Program-made: the position numbers and the translations under genes | Shown here: piece by piece, positions 6,116 to 13,213 of the stretch | Position numbering within the stretch: position 1 is the stretch's first letter | Layout: the number at the start of each line of letters is the position of its first letter | DNA from: an uncultured Clostridia bacterium | GTDB lineage: Bacteria > Bacillota > Clostridia > Christensenellales > CAG-917 | Assembly (NCBI GenBank): GCA_944358385.1 | Contig: CALVQW010000015.1 | Span: forward strand, 1 to 39,365 | Reading direction: 5' to 3' | Length of the DNA: 39,365 bases | Notes under the pieces: generated by a model | The model's database searches: none | What the model was told of the DNA's origin: nothing | What the model saw: the letters and a program-made list of their open reading frames with translations, nothing else

Positions 6116-7552
6116 TCATTTCAACCTGCCGAGACCTACGGAATAGGGCTGGGATCTGCCTATCTCCTTTCTCGACATGCCGTCCAGGATCTCGATGCAC
6201 CTGACGAAGGTGTGGAGCTGCTCATACATAAGATCCGCATTAAACTTGTCCATATGGCTCCCGCCCGTGTAGTCCACCGAGCAGAGATAATCGGGCGCGG
6301 TGACGAGGGCTATCTCCGGGATGCCCTTCTTGGAGAGAGGCTGTCCCTCGCCGAAGTGCATGGTGTTGTGACCTCTCAGCGTCATTGTCCTGAGACGCTC
6401 TCTCCCCTTCACCGCCTCGTAATAAACGGCGTCCATATTCTTGTTGCCGGTGTAGACGAGTTCGACGTCCACATCGTTCGTCTTTTGATACACACCGTCC
6501 ACGTCCTTCCATTCCGTGCAGCCGAGATGTTCGACGGAACAGCCCGCCACGGCTTTATACTTCTCTCCGTTCCAAAGTTCCTTGTTGTCTTTGAGCCATC
6601 TTCCCGTCGCCTGATTGGAAGTCATCACGCCCACGCGGAACACGGGCAGACGGAAGTGTCCCGTCACAAAGGCGAAAACAAGGTTGCGCTTGGGGGGATG
6701 TGCCTTGAACCAGCGCATCAACGCCAGCATCCCCACGCCGCCGTTCTCCTCCGAGAAGTTGCACCCGTCCGTGTGCGTGTTGACGATGATCGCCTCGTCC
6801 GTGCCGCCCGTCCCCTCAATGACCGCATGAAAGGACTCCGTGACGGCATCCTTCTCAAGCTCGCCGGTGAGACGCAGCGTCGCGCTCTTGCCCGCCTTCG
6901 CCGCGGCGAACACCTTTTTGCCCTCCGTCTCGTTCACCCACAGCACGGGGACACCGAGATAGGAGAGGATGAAATTGAGGCACTGCCCTTCCACCATCGC
7001 GTCGGACATATCCTCCCACACACAGATCATGCCCTTCATGCCCGACATTCTGAGGAAGGGGAAGGTGAGCAAGGTCTTGACGAAGGATGTGCTGACGGGG
7101 CCGCGGTAGCTCTTCTCCACTTCGAGGTCATGTGGCAAAGAGTTGCGCTTGTTGAACGCCACTTTGCTGCTGATGAGGGAGAGATTCTTTATGTGACACA
7201 CCGCTATCTTCCCGCGCGCACGCAGGAAATCGAGAGGATCGTTGCAGACGGCGCACAGTTTCGCCGTCACGCCATCCTCTCCCGTCAAACCGCTGTAATG
7301 GAAGGGCGAGGAGACGCGCACGGGGCTGCCGTCCACGGTGAGAGACCAATCCTTCGCGCCCCAGCGGTCGAAGGTGTATTGCTTGCTCACCACGTCGATG
7401 CCCATGGCGCGGATCTCGCTTTTCAGCCACTCGCAGTAATCCCTCTGCCCCTGCGTACCCGTGAGACGGTCGCCGCCGCCAAAGGAATTCATCCTGTTCA
7501 TATCGTCAATGACGCGTTCTTTTGACGTAACTTCGTCGAGAAACAGTTCCAT
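6116..7552 (-). CDS. M28-like metallopeptidase-fold protein with altered active site
   Basis: A 478-residue protein with no signal peptide. Around residues 100-240 it has a protease-associated (PA)-like insert, and from about 250 the M28 fold: IIVNTHTDG (H260, D262), then SEENGG (E268, E269) and LVFAFVTGHF (H299). In ordinary M28 aminopeptidases the second ligand is Asp and the catalytic pair is Glu-Glu after the hydrophobic strand. Here these are Glu/Asn and a Gly-His. Later EHLG and GGSHMD could supply further ligands. From memory, the THTDG/EENGG/TGHF set recurs in a PA-containing M28-like subgroup, so it is probably a real variant and not decay. Start 7552 follows GAGGGGG at 7 bases; the ORF extends 9 codons further without an SD. 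Confidence 0.7.
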   Translation of the reverse strand: MELFLDEVTSKERVIDDMNRMNSFGGGDRLTGTQGQRDYCEWLKSEIRAMGIDVVSKQYTFDRWGAKDWSLTVDGSPVRVSSPFHYSGLTGEDGVTAKLCAVCNDPLDFLRARGKIAVCHIKNLSLISSKVAFNKRNSLPHDLEVEKSYRGPVSTSFVKTLLTFPFLRMSGMKGMICVWEDMSDAMVEGQCLNFILSYLGVPVLWVNETEGKKVFAAAKAGKSATLRLTGELEKDAVTESFHAVIEGTGGTDEAIIVNTHTDGCNFSEENGGVGMLALMRWFKAHPPKRNLVFAFVTGHFRLPVFRVGVMTSNQATGRWLKDNKELWNGEKYKAVAGCSVEHLGCTEWKDVDGVYQKTNDVDVELVYTGNKNMDAVYYEAVKGRERLRTMTLRGHNTMHFGEGQPLSKKGIPEIALVTAPDYLCSVDYTGGSHMDKFNADLMYEQLHTFVRCIEILDGMSRKEIGRSQPYSVGLGRLK

Positions 7553-7581
7553 ATCATCCCCCTCAGGATATTTATACATAC

Positions 7582-7610
7582 AGTATAGCAGATAAAATAC
7601 ACAAGTTCAA
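7582..7610 (-). promoter_or_regulatory. Promoter of the M28-like gene
   Basis: On the minus strand TTGAAC (7610-7605), 17 bases, TATACT (7587-7582). The start near 7575 gives a short leader of about 23 bases before the ATG at 7552. Confidence 0.75.
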
Positions 7611-7885
7611 GATTCAAAAGCGGTCAAAATTGTTGTTTTGCCGATCGTTTTTAGTAACTTTTCCGATTTAGCAACTTTTCCGGATTTTCTGAAAATCTTT
7701 TTTGTTGCGGTCGTTCGGAGCGGAGAAACGCCTCCTCTGCCCGAAATCCTCCCGCGGAGAGCCGCCGTCCGCAGTCCCGCCGCCCAAGTGCCTCTACACT
7801 CCGTCCCGCCGCCGAAGCAGCGTCACACGGCAGTCCCGCCGCCGCAAACGAAATGACCGCCGCAAATAAAATGACCGCCGCAAAC
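7611..7885. other. Gene-free stretch between M28-like gene and metA
   Basis: Beyond the promoter of the M28-like gene this holds only an 18-bp tandem repeat. Short ORFs on both strands lack an SD and protein-like composition. Confidence 0.5.
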
Positions 7886-7886
7886 A
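7839..7886. repeat. 18-bp tandem repeat
   Basis: The unit CCGCCGCAAACGAAATGA (7839-7856) is followed by CCGCCGCAAATAAAATGA (7857-7874) and a partial third unit that leads into the metA terminator. About 2.7 copies. Confidence 0.7.
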
Positions 7887-7915
7887 AAAAAGACCGTCGC
7901 AAGGACGGTCTTTTT
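7886..7915 (-). terminator. Intrinsic terminator of the smpB-metY-metA transcript
   Basis: The 12-bp stem AAAAAGACCGTC/GACGGTCTTTTT encloses a 6-base loop, with a U-tract on the minus strand, 32 bases past the metA stop. Confidence 0.88.
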
Positions 7916-7946
7916 ATGTCCTGATGTCGGGTGCGGCGCGCCCTTC

Positions 7947-8873
7947 TCACTCCGTCGCGCTGCCCACCGAGCGGATCTCGTAGGGAGTGACCTGATAGAC
8001 GTAATAGTTCAGCCAGTTGTAGAAGAGAAGGTTGGCGGTGGAACGCCATTTCATATCCACCAAGCCCAGATCCTCATTGACAAAATAGTTTTTGGGAGCC
8101 TCGATGTCCAGCCCTTTTGCGCGGTCGCGGTCGTACTCGTTTTTGAGCGTGAAGCGGTCGTACTCCGCGTGTCCGGTGAAGAAGAACATCCTGTTGTCGT
8201 GCGTCTTGGCTATGGAGATGCCCGCATCCGGCGAGGATGCCAGCACCTTGATGTCCGGACAGGCACGCACCGCATCCTCATCCACGCGCGTGTGACGGGA
8301 GTGCGGGATGTAGAAGGTGTCGTCCATGCCCTTCAGGAGCATATCGTTCTCCTGCATGGCGTGGGTGGGGAACACTCCGAACAGTTTTTTGTCGAGGAGT
8401 TGTTTGCCGATGCCCCAGAAGTGATACAACGCCGCCTGCGCGCCCCAGCAGATGTATATGGTGCTGGTGACGTTCTCGCGGGCGAAGTCCATGATCTCGA
8501 CAAGTTCGTTCCAATACTTGACTTCCTCAAATGGGATGGTCTCCACCGGCGCACCCGTGACTATCATCCCGTCGAACTTCATCTTCTTCACTTCCGCGAT
8601 GGAACGGTAAAACTTCTGCATGTGCGCCTCGGAGACGTGCGTGCTCTTGTAGCTGGCAGTCCCGATGAGGTGGATGTTCACTTGCAGAGGAGTATTGCCG
8701 AGCAGCCGCATCAGCTGAGTCTCCGTCACCTCTTTGGTGGGCATGAGATTGACTATTGCGACTTCCAGCGGACGGATGTCCTGCGTACCCGCGCGCTCCG
8801 CATCCATGACGAAGATCTTTTCGCTGCGCAAAGAGGCGTATGCGGGTATGTCTTTGGGGATGATGATGGGCAT
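7947..8873 (-). CDS. metA: Homoserine O-acetyltransferase (MetA/MetAA)
   Basis: A 308-residue cytosolic enzyme that acylates homoserine, the committed step toward methionine. Catalytic residues sit at the positions known from E. coli MetA: Cys142 (YICWGAQAAL), His235 and Glu237 (FFTGHAEYD). Residue 111 is Glu (APVETIPF). Family work shows Glu111 favours acetyl-CoA and Gly111 succinyl-CoA, so the product should be O-acetylhomoserine. That agrees with the neighbouring sulfhydrylase, which uses this substrate. Length is full. The SD GGAGG lies 4 bases before ATG. It is third in the smpB-metY-metA transcript, 78 bases after metY, and a terminator follows. No SAM riboswitch precedes it. Confidence 0.95.
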   Translation of the reverse strand: MPIIIPKDIPAYASLRSEKIFVMDAERAGTQDIRPLEVAIVNLMPTKEVTETQLMRLLGNTPLQVNIHLIGTASYKSTHVSEAHMQKFYRSIAEVKKMKFDGMIVTGAPVETIPFEEVKYWNELVEIMDFARENVTSTIYICWGAQAALYHFWGIGKQLLDKKLFGVFPTHAMQENDMLLKGMDDTFYIPHSRHTRVDEDAVRACPDIKVLASSPDAGISIAKTHDNRMFFFTGHAEYDRFTLKNEYDRDRAKGLDIEAPKNYFVNEDLGLVDMKWRSTANLLFYNWLNYYVYQVTPYEIRSVGSATE

Positions 8874-8951
8874 GTTGCCTCCGTTGTCACTTTGTCTTAG
8901 CCGTCATATGCGGGACGGCAGCCGCTCCCCCGCGCTCGGCGGGAAGGTGTC

Positions 8952-10235
8952 TCAGGCGTGCGCCGCTTCGAGTGCCTGCCTGACGTCGGTGATGAGATCG
9001 TCCGCGTTCTCTATGCCGCAGGAGAGCCTGACAAGGTCCGGGGACACTCCGCAGGCGGCAAGTTCCGCATCCGTCATCTGACGGTGGGTGGAGCTTGCGG
9101 GATGCAGACAGCAGGATCTGGCGTCCGCAACGTGAGTCTCGATGGCGATGAGTTTCAGGTGTTTCATGAAGTTCTCCGCCGCCTTTCTGCCCCCCTTCAC
9201 GGTGAAACTCACCACGCCGCAGGAGCCGTGAGGCAGATACTTCTTCGCCACTTCGTGATATTTGTCGCCGGGCAGGTCGCAGTAGGTGACGTGACCTACA
9301 TACTCGCTCTCCGAAAGGAAGCGCGCCATTTTGAGGGCGTTCTCGCAGTGACGCTGCATCCTGACGTGCAGGCTCTCAAGCCCCAGATTGAGCAAAAACG
9401 CGTTCTGCGGGGACTGGATCGCGCCGAAATCGCGCATGAGCTGCGCCGTCGCCTTGGTGATGAACGCGCCCGCCAGCCCGAAACGCTCCGTATAAGTCAC
9501 GCCGTGATAGCTCTCGTCAGGAGTGCAAAGCCCCGGGAACTTCTCGGGATACTTCGTCCAGTCGAACTTGCCGCTGTCCACTATGCAGCCACCCACCGCC
9601 GCGCCGTGTCCGTCCATATACTTGGTGGTGGAGTGCGTCACGATGTCCGCGCCCCACTCGAAGGGACGGCAGTTGACGGGAGTGGCAAAGGTGTTGTCCA
9701 CGATGAGAGGCACGCCGTGGCTGTGCGCCGCGTGCGCGAATTTCTCGATGTCGAGGACGGTGAGCGCGGGGTTTGCGATGGTCTCGCCGAACACCGCCTT
9801 GGTGTTGGGGCGGAACGCCGCGTCCAGCTCCTCCTCGCTCGCGTCGGGCGCGACGAAGGTGAAATCTATGCCCATGCGCTTCATCGTCACGGAGAAGAGA
9901 TTGAATGTGCCGCCGTAGATGGTGGAGCTTGCCACCACGTGGTCGCCCGCACTAGCGATGTTGAACACCGCAAAGAAGTTCGCCGCCTGTCCGGACGAGG
10001 TGAGCATCGCCGCCGTGCCGCCTTCGAGGGCGCATATCTTCGCCGCCACCGTGTCGTTGGTGGGGTTCTGCAAACGGGTGTAGAAGTAGCCCGCCGCTTC
10101 CAGATCGAAGAGCTTTGCCATATCCTCGCTGGTCTCATAGCGGAATGTGGTGCTCTGCACGATGGGGATCTGTCTCGGCTCGCCGTTGCCGGGCGTATAG
10201 CCGCCTTGGACACATAAAGTCTCGATCTTGCTCAT
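8952..10235 (-). CDS. metY: O-acetylhomoserine sulfhydrylase (MetY)
   Basis: A 427-residue PLP enzyme of the Cys/Met metabolism family that converts O-acetylhomoserine and sulfide to homocysteine. The Schiff-base lysine is K205 (VTHSTTKYMDGHG) and the PLP-ring aspartate is D180 (GVPLIVDNTFATP). SSGQAANFF and YGGT are the usual phosphate-binding stretches. The long form with an RFGLAGAF insert is typical of MetY and not of cystathionine gamma-synthase. Start 10235 is chosen because AGGAG lies 6 bases upstream; the ORF runs 9 codons further without an SD. Together with MetA it makes a direct-sulfhydrylation route. It follows smpB by 40 bases and so probably shares its promoter. Confidence 0.95.
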   Translation of the reverse strand: MSKIETLCVQGGYTPGNGEPRQIPIVQSTTFRYETSEDMAKLFDLEAAGYFYTRLQNPTNDTVAAKICALEGGTAAMLTSSGQAANFFAVFNIASAGDHVVASSTIYGGTFNLFSVTMKRMGIDFTFVAPDASEEELDAAFRPNTKAVFGETIANPALTVLDIEKFAHAAHSHGVPLIVDNTFATPVNCRPFEWGADIVTHSTTKYMDGHGAAVGGCIVDSGKFDWTKYPEKFPGLCTPDESYHGVTYTERFGLAGAFITKATAQLMRDFGAIQSPQNAFLLNLGLESLHVRMQRHCENALKMARFLSESEYVGHVTYCDLPGDKYHEVAKKYLPHGSCGVVSFTVKGGRKAAENFMKHLKLIAIETHVADARSCCLHPASSTHRQMTDAELAACGVSPDLVRLSCGIENADDLITDVRQALEAAHA

Positions 10236-10275
10236 ATAAAACTCCTTTTCTGCCAAATGCACGGCACTTCGGCAG

Positions 10276-10728
10276 TCATCTGGTGTTGAACTCTTTTTTG
10301 ATGCGGTCCAGCTTGCGCGCCTCCTCGCGGCGTTTCAGCGTCTCGCGTTTGTCGTAAAGATCCTTGCCCTTGCAAAGCCCCAGCTCCACCTTGACGAGGC
10401 TGTCCTTGAAATACAGTTTCAATGGTACGACGGTGTAGCCCTTCTGCTCCGTCTTGGCTTTCAGTTTCAGGATCTCGCTCTTGTGAAGGAGCAGCTTCCT
10501 TTGCCGCAACGGATCGACATTGAAGTAGCTCCCCTTCTCGTAAGGGGAAATGTGCGCGCCCATGAGCATAGCCTCTCCGCTCTTCAAGGACACGTAACTG
10601 TCGCGGAGATTGACCTTGCCCAGCCGCACGGACTTGACTTCCGTGCCGACCAGCTCTATGCCCGCCTCGTAAGTTTCCTCAACGAAATACTCGTGGTAGG
10701 CTTTTTTGTTGGTGGCGATTATCTTCAT
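10276..10728 (-). CDS. smpB: SsrA-binding protein SmpB
   Basis: A 150-residue RNA-binding protein that delivers tmRNA to stalled ribosomes. Typical landmarks: [20 protein letters not shown] at the start, GTEVKSVR, the conserved 'HISPYEKG' stretch, and the basic C-terminal tail [14 protein letters not shown]. The start ATG 10728 gives the family length; the frame continues to a GTG at 10764 without support. In many Firmicutes the order is secG-rnr-smpB-ssrA. Here rnr is absent between secG and smpB, and no tmRNA follows. Instead smpB is cotranscribed with the methionine genes. It has its own promoter just upstream. Confidence 0.96.
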   Translation of the reverse strand: MKIIATNKKAYHEYFVEETYEAGIELVGTEVKSVRLGKVNLRDSYVSLKSGEAMLMGAHISPYEKGSYFNVDPLRQRKLLLHKSEILKLKAKTEQKGYTVVPLKLYFKDSLVKVELGLCKGKDLYDKRETLKRREEARKLDRIKKEFNTR

Positions 10729-10777
10729 TTTTCCTTCCGTCCGCGCGCCCGCATATGCGCGCACGCCGTTATCTAAT

Positions 10778-10806
10778 ATGATATAACTTTTTTTCTTTTT
10801 TTACAA
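10778..10806 (-). promoter_or_regulatory. Promoter of smpB-metY-metA
   Basis: On the minus strand TTGTAA (10806-10801), a 17-base A-rich spacer and TATCAT (10783-10778). The start near 10771 gives a leader of about 43 bases. Confidence 0.65.
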
Positions 10807-10910
10807 GAGTTTTACGCCCTCTCCCGCAATGAGCGCGCACCGCACTCTTTCCCGCCCGCTCCGGAGAGGATCGCTCTGCACCGTGTCGGTGCGGTCTCCG
10901 ACGGACAGCC
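10807..10910. other. Spacer between the smpB promoter and the 187-bp repeat
   Basis: No gene. It contains a short CACCG/CGGTG hairpin at about 10879-10893. I see no tmRNA or other RNA gene here. Confidence 0.45.
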
Positions 10911-11340
10911 CCGCGGAAAAGCACCGAAAAGAATTGTTCCGAGACTGATCCGTGTGCCTTTCGGAGGGCATGCCCTGCGGGAATGATGCGGATCCGCCCT
11001 AGCACCGCGGGATTTACGACACCTCGGAGCAAGAGATTTTCGGATGATTTTTTGCGGGTGAGGTGCGGGCAATAGTATACATATTGGCAAGCCTCAGCCG
11101 CGGAAAAGCACCGAAAAGAATTGTTCCGAGACGGATCCGTGTGTCTTTCGGAAGGCATGCCCTGCGGGGATGATGCGGATCCGCCCTAGCACCGCGGGAT
11201 TTACGACACCTCGGAGCAAGAGATTTTCGGATGATTTTTTGCGGGTGAGGTGTAGGCAATAGTGTACATATTGGCAAGCCTCAGCCGCGGAAAAGCACCG
11301 AAAAGAATTGTTCCGAGACGGGTCCGCATCATTGCCGCAG
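10911..11340. repeat. 187-bp tandem repeat, two full copies and one rearranged partial
   Basis: Copy 1 spans 10911-11097 and copy 2 11098-11284; they differ at seven positions (about 96% identical). Copy 3 begins at 11285, matches for 37 bases and then diverges. The following bases (to about 11340) match the reverse complement of the inner part of the unit with three mismatches over 25. Inside each full copy that inner part is bounded by two CGGATCCG palindromes (in copy 2 at 11132-11139 and 11176-11183). Overlapping ORFs occur in the repeat but look non-coding. The array lies between the secG terminator and the smpB promoter. Confidence 0.9.
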
Positions 11341-11345
11341 GGCAC

Positions 11346-11374
11346 TAAAAAACGGCTCCCGTTGCGGGAGCCGT
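11346..11374 (-). terminator. Intrinsic terminator of secG
   Basis: Minus-strand stem ACGGCTCCC/GGGAGCCGT with a 5-base loop, followed by TTTTTT. It starts 19 bases past the secG stop. Confidence 0.92.
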
Positions 11375-11392
11375 CCGATTACGTGCCTTTGT

Positions 11393-11770
11393 TCAGTCCG
11401 TGACACCCACGGCACCGACCACGAAGCAGATGATGGAACAGACGAGGATGAAAGCGAAGAGTGCGAAGGTGACCTTTTTCAGGACGCTTTCCCTGCCCTT
11501 CTCCTTGTTCCTGCCGTAATAGGTGTCGGACGCACCGGAGATGACTCCCACATTGTCGTTTGTGCCCTTCTGCATCATGACGACCACGATGAGCGCGATG
11601 CCGGCGATGAGCATCAGGATCATGAACGCGAGCGTAACGTCGTTTCTGACGTCCTGGGAGATAGGACCTGCCGGATCCTCGACGGTGGACTCATTGCACG
11701 CCGCAAGCACGACGCCGAGAACGGCGACGAGGGCTATGAGCGCGATGATCATTAGGACTTTCTTCTTCAT
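11393..11770 (-). CDS. secG: SecG preprotein translocase subunit with lipoprotein-like N-terminus
   Basis: SecG is the small membrane subunit of the SecYEG export channel. The C-terminal 85 or so residues of this 125-residue protein are a standard SecG: a hydrophobic segment (LAFMILMLIAGIALIVVVMM), the conserved QKG...GVISG loop with TYYGRNKEKG, and a second hydrophobic segment. Ahead of it is an extra stretch, MKKKVLMIIALIALVAVLG followed by VVLAACNES, which reads as a lipoprotein signal with lipobox LAAC. SecG normally has two membrane segments and about 75-80 residues. The mature N-terminus of SecG faces outside, so lipidation there is topologically possible. Start 11770 has GAGAGG 8 bases upstream. 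It forms its own transcription unit. Confidence 0.85.
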   Translation of the reverse strand: MKKKVLMIIALIALVAVLGVVLAACNESTVEDPAGPISQDVRNDVTLAFMILMLIAGIALIVVVMMQKGTNDNVGVISGASDTYYGRNKEKGRESVLKKVTFALFAFILVCSIICFVVGAVGVTD

Positions 11771-11833
11771 ATCATTGACCTCTCGGACGGATGACACGCC
11801 TGTGCGCGCGTCTTTCCGTTTACAAGCTAGAAG

Positions 11834-11862
11834 ATTCTACCACAGCGCGATATAATTTGCAA
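11834..11862 (-). promoter_or_regulatory. Promoter of secG
   Basis: Minus strand TTGCAA (11862-11857), 17 bases, TAGAAT (11839-11834); leader of about 58 bases. Confidence 0.7.
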
Positions 11863-11906
11863 GCGGATTGATACATTTTCCTGCAACGCGCACTTTTTCC
11901 CTCATC

Positions 11907-11937
11907 TTGCACCCATTTGCGCCCGCGCTCATATATT
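11907..11937 (+). promoter_or_regulatory. Possible promoter of the ferritin-like gene
   Basis: TTGCAC (11907-11912) and TATATT (11932-11937), with a 19-base spacer that is longer than ideal. It is divergent from the secG promoter. Weak call. Confidence 0.35.
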
Positions 11938-11962
11938 GAGGGCGACAGGAGGAGAGCCGAAT

Positions 11963-12439
11963 ATGGAAATTTTTGCGTCCGAACTGCCCTATCCCGAGAT
12001 CGAATGCGCCGAGAACCTCGCCGAAAGCAAGCTGCTCATGCCCCTCTACGGCGGACCGGCGGGAGAGCTGACGGCGATCGCCACCTACTGCTTCCAAAGC
12101 TACGTCACCACCCGCAACAGGGAGATCGCGCAAGCCGTGGCGGGGATAGCAAAGACGGAGATGCACCACCACGAATTGCTGGGCAGGACCATAGTGAAAC
12201 TGGGCGGCTATCCCGTCATGGGCGGCAGGACGTATTGGAGCGGGAGCTTCCCCAATTACACCCTCGATCCCAAGAAATTCCTGCGCGAGAACATCGCCGC
12301 CGAGGAGATCGCCATCCTCAACTACGAACGCACAGTGCTCGCGCTGCGCACAGAGTGCGTCAAGACGCTCTTAGAGCGCATAGTGCTGGACGAGGAGCTG
12401 CACATCAAAATCTTCAAAGACCTCATCGCCTCGCTGTGA
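11963..12439 (+). CDS. Ferritin-like di-metal protein
   Basis: A 158-residue protein predicted to form a four-helix bundle with a di-iron or di-manganese site. Ligand pattern: E35 (GGPAGELTAI), E66-x-x-H69 (TEMHHHELL), E114/E115 (AAEEIAILNYE) and E144-x-x-H147 (DEELHIKIF). The GGPAGELTA opening and MHH core resemble CotJC/manganese-catalase-like and rubrerythrin-like proteins of Clostridia. No rubredoxin domain is present. A role in peroxide or iron handling is inferred from the fold only. Start 11963 follows AGGAGGAG at about 9 bases, with an in-frame ATG 9 codons upstream that lacks an SD. It is a single gene divergent from secG. Confidence 0.75.
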   Translation: MEIFASELPYPEIECAENLAESKLLMPLYGGPAGELTAIATYCFQSYVTTRNREIAQAVAGIAKTEMHHHELLGRTIVKLGGYPVMGGRTYWSGSFPNYTLDPKKFLRENIAAEEIAILNYERTVLALRTECVKTLLERIVLDEELHIKIFKDLIASL

Positions 12440-12743
12440 GGGCTGAGGCTGCTGTCCTTCGGGAGGGCGCGGTGTCCGCGCTCTCCTTTGCTTTCCGCCC
12501 GCCTGCCCTACCCCGCACCGACCTTCTTTCCTTCCGCTTTTGCCCCGCCCCGCACTGTCCTCTTTTCGTCCGCTTTCGCCATGCCCCGCACTCGTTTTTT
12601 ATTGCCGGAAATGCGCGCGTTACGTCACATGCCTCAATGCAGAGATAATGCCTCTGCCCGCACATCGGGAGCTTTATACCGCGGGAATGTGCGGGAAAAG
12701 TCCTTGTTCTGCGTGTTTGTGCGTTTTTTTCACAAAATAAAAA
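12440..12743. other. Gene-free stretch with degenerate 36-bp repeats
   Basis: No supported gene. The motif CCCCGCAC recurs at 12511, 12548 and 12584, each preceded by a similar pyrimidine-rich stretch with CCGCTTT or CTTTCCGC. This is about three degenerate units of 36-37 bases. The right end carries the terminator of the minus-strand operon. Confidence 0.55.
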
Positions 12744-12758
12744 GCGGCATATTGCCGC
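12735..12758 (-). terminator. Terminator of the yqfC-to-ywlE operon
   Basis: Minus-strand stem GCGGCA-ATA-TGCCGC followed by TTTTTATTTT, 23 bases past the phosphatase stop. Confidence 0.85.
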
Positions 12759-12781
12759 CTTCCGCACATATCGCAGTCATC

Positions 12782-13213
12782 TCATCCCCGCCCGCAAACG
12801 CGATCGTGCAATTTGCCGAGGATGCCCTCAAAGACATCCGCCACCGCGTCGTATGCCGCCTGATCGCCACCGTAAGGATCTTCCACATCTCTGCCGAGAA
12901 AGAGGGAGAGGCTCTCCATCCTGAGAGAGGGATAGCGCGAGGCGAGTTCGTCACGCTGCGCGTCCGTCATGGTGAACACGAAGTCGGAGTCCGCATCCCT
13001 CTCGCCGAACACCGAGGAGAGGTGTCCTTCCGCCGAAAGTCCCCTTGCCGCCAGCGTGTGCGCCGCCTTAGGGTTGACGGGAGAGCCGCCCCCCTTCATC
13101 CCCGCGCAGGCGACCTCGCAGTCGAAACCCACCTTTGCGGCGTAATCCGCGAACATCGCGGCGAGCATGGGAGAGCGGCAGGTGTTGCCCGTGCAGACGA
13201 AGGTGATCTTCAT
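12782..13213 (-). CDS. Low-molecular-weight phosphatase, YwlE (protein-arginine phosphatase) type
   Basis: A 143-residue cytosolic phosphatase. The P-loop is FVCTGNTCRSP with nucleophile C7 and R13, and the general acid is D112 (VEDPYGG). Residue 11 is Thr. In Bacillus YwlE that Thr selects phospho-arginine, while tyrosine phosphatases usually have a bulkier residue there. I therefore favour arginine phosphatase, though tyrosine phosphatase remains possible. The start overlaps the stop of the Sua5 gene (ATGA) and an SD (GGGAGG) lies upstream; a longer in-frame ORF upstream only shadows the Sua5 gene. The Sua5 and YwlE genes also lie close together in Bacillus. It is the last gene of the long operon. 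Confidence 0.85.
   Translation of the reverse strand: MKITFVCTGNTCRSPMLAAMFADYAAKVGFDCEVACAGMKGGGSPVNPKAAHTLAARGLSAEGHLSSVFGERDADSDFVFTMTDAQRDELASRYPSLRMESLSLFLGRDVEDPYGGDQAAYDAVADVFEGILGKLHDRVCGRG

Noticed and set aside
10911..11284. CRISPR array
   Set aside because: Units are 187 bp and directly adjoining, with no short constant repeat alternating with unique spacers, and no cas genes.
10807..11340. tmRNA gene near smpB
   Set aside because: No alanine-tRNA-like ends or tag frame could be found; the interval is filled by the 187-bp repeat.
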